Shown in pieces: positions 63,088-64,000 of a stretch of 64,000 bases of DNA (positions are counted from its first letter, which is position 1; every line of letters begins with the position of its first letter). The stretch is from NCBI RefSeq assembly GCF_030269325.1, contig NZ_BSTD01000001.1:1380681-1444680 (forward strand), read 5' to 3'. A model generated the notes under the pieces. The model did no database searches. It saw nothing but the letters and a program-made list of their open reading frames with translations, and had not been told where the DNA came from. The position numbers and the translations under genes are program-made. Source of the stretch: Amycolatopsis sp. NBRC 101858 (GTDB lineage: Bacteria; Actinomycetota; Actinomycetes; Mycobacteriales; Pseudonocardiaceae).

Positions 63088-63452
63088 GCCACGATGCGCC
63101 TCACGCCTCGCGCGGGATCGCAGTGTCGGCGGCAGCCCACTCTTCCCCGGCGCGGGCTCGGCGAGATCGGGACAGTTGGCGGCGCACCAGCAGCGACTTG
63201 ACCACGGGGCAGTGCCCCACTGACTCGTTCGCGACCTCGACCATGCTGCCCCAGCCCCAGCCTGCCCCGCCCGACACAGCCCCTCCCGACCCTGGGGGCC
63301 GTGCCCAGCTCCAGTCTATCGGCGGCCACCGACAGCAACCCCGTCCCCGCAACCCGGGACCGGGCTTCTCCACATCCCGGCAACCCTGTGCACAACCCGA
63401 CTTGATGTCGACTTAACTTGACGACCCGTTGGGTTTTTGCAACAGTTACCCC
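63088..63452. other. 365-bp intergenic region
   Basis: Mostly C-rich sequence without clear genes. A short minus-strand frame (63101-63244) is the only coding candidate. A TTGACG -35 box at 63418-63423 may drive the XRE gene at 63453, with AACAGT as a weak -10 box 17 bases later. Confidence 0.45.
63101..63244 (-). CDS. Possible 47-residue small protein
   Basis: A short frame starting MVEVANESVGHCPVVKSLL and ending in a basic, alanine-rich tail. Its GC-rich third positions and a modest CTGGGG ribosome site give slight support. No family recognised; it may be chance. Confidence 0.25.
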   Translation of the reverse strand: MVEVANESVGHCPVVKSLLVRRQLSRSRRARAGEEWAAADTAIPREA

Positions 63453-63722
63453 ATGAGCCCGGTCAGACGCGGCAAGGAGCTGCCGATCTACAACCGGCTT
63501 CCCGTGCTTCGAGCGGAGCGCGGGCTGAGCAGGGCCGCGCTCGCGAACGCCGTCGAGGTCAATCCTCAAACCATCGGCGCTCTCGAACGGGGCGATCACT
63601 ATCCGAGCCTGGACCTGGCCTTCCGGATCTGCGCGGTCTTCGACCTTCCCGTCGAAGCGGTGTTCAGCCGCGCGCCGTTCACGCCACTGTCCACTCAGGT
63701 CTACCGCGAGGGGGGAGCATGA
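63453..63722 (+). CDS. XRE family regulator
   Basis: An 89-residue HTH_3 protein with the Cro/CI fold: LPVLRAERGLSRAALANAV, then NPQTIGALERGDHYPSLDLAFRI. It resembles the small YozG-like regulators that accompany membrane proteins. ATG 63453 overlaps no other gene, and its stop is coupled by ATGA to the downstream membrane-protein gene, which it probably regulates. Confidence 0.87.
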   Translation: MSPVRRGKELPIYNRLPVLRAERGLSRAALANAVEVNPQTIGALERGDHYPSLDLAFRICAVFDLPVEAVFSRAPFTPLSTQVYREGGA

Positions 63723-64000
63723 CCGAGCAACCGGGCCGGCTCGCGGCCTACTGGGAACGCAAGCTGGACAAGATGGACGAACGCGAGCTGCGGCACTCGC
63801 GGCGGCTGCCGGGCTGGCGCACGCGCCGGCGCCGCCGGACCCTCACCGCTGTGCTGGCGCTCGCCGATCTCGTGCTGATCACCGGCGCGGCGGTCTTCAC
63901 CACGGCCGATGACCGCCTCTTCGGCACGCTCTGGGCCGCCGGAATCGTCCTCGGCGGCACCACCTTCGTGCTGCTGCGGATCCTCACCGGCCGGATGAGC
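63719..64000 (+). CDS. Membrane protein, cut by window end
   Basis: At least 94 residues, open at the right edge. A charged, arginine-rich N-terminus (KLDKMDERELRHSRRLPGWR) precedes a membrane segment (LTAVLALADLVLITGAAVF) and a second one (FGTLWAAGIVLGGTTFVLL). The XRE plus two-helix membrane protein pair is a recurring actinobacterial arrangement of unknown role. RBS is GAGGGGGGAG. Confidence 0.7.
   Translation, partial: MTEQPGRLAAYWERKLDKMDERELRHSRRLPGWRTRRRRRTLTAVLALADLVLITGAAVFTTADDRLFGTLWAAGIVLGGTTFVLLRILTGRMS

Overview
The window is very GC-rich, strongly G/C at third codon positions and densely packed with ATGA/GTGA-overlapping genes. It encodes actinobacterial hallmarks: an mIHF-type integration host factor, a mycothiol-dependent formaldehyde dehydrogenase, DUF6247 and DUF2510 proteins, and many candidate leaderless promoters. 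It fits the chromosome of a soil actinomycete, most likely a Pseudonocardiales member such as Amycolatopsis; the genus is inference. I see no rRNA, tRNA, CRISPR array, prophage or insertion sequence.

Left part, 1-22.8 kb. A PaaX-type repressor, a RidA protein, a fused aryl-CoA monooxygenase/reductase and an acyl-CoA dehydrogenase form an aromatic-CoA degradation locus (419-5210). Two tandem DUF2306 membrane proteins follow. Then comes a large saccharide locus. A leftward operon encodes a family-5 lipoprotein, two ABC ATPases, two permeases and a GH1 beta-glucosidase (6678-13946). It is flanked by a divergent pair of ROK repressors (14153-16708). To the right lie four secreted hydrolases, GH16, GH75, GH30 and GH18, each carrying the same R-type lectin module (17145-22745). 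Their expected targets are beta-1,3-glucan, chitosan, beta-1,6-glucan and chitin, the polymers of fungal walls. The neighbouring transporter and beta-glucosidase could import and cleave the released gluco-oligosaccharides. This is the most striking system in the window.

Middle part, 23-45 kb. An AlkD-like protein and a GntR regulator precede an operon of MFS carrier, DUF1445 protein and PxpABC (5-oxoprolinase). After that come a flavin monooxygenase, a palindrome-controlled winged-helix regulator opposite two small membrane proteins, an AlkB-like dioxygenase, an alcohol dehydrogenase, an F420-type oxidoreductase, a DtxR/MntR regulator and an amidohydrolase. An enoyl-CoA hydratase, acyl-CoA ligase and TetR set, a second acyl-CoA dehydrogenase, a phosphopantetheinyl transferase, a DUF6247/partner pair split by one amber codon, and an isochorismate synthase complete this part.

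Right part, 45-64 kb. mIHF, a FadD-like ligase, a large extragenic palindrome, a CUT1 sugar ABC transporter, two DUF4190 paralogues, a secreted metallophosphoesterase, a thioesterase and a secreted C39-like peptidase come first. An ECF41-like sigma factor sits opposite an AhpD-like protein. A ferredoxin has a 3' end that has been tandemly duplicated, and it is followed by the mycothiol-linked dehydrogenase. The last block is a TetR/GlpD pair divergent from an AGPS-like flavoprotein, then an XRE regulator and a membrane protein cut by the window edge.
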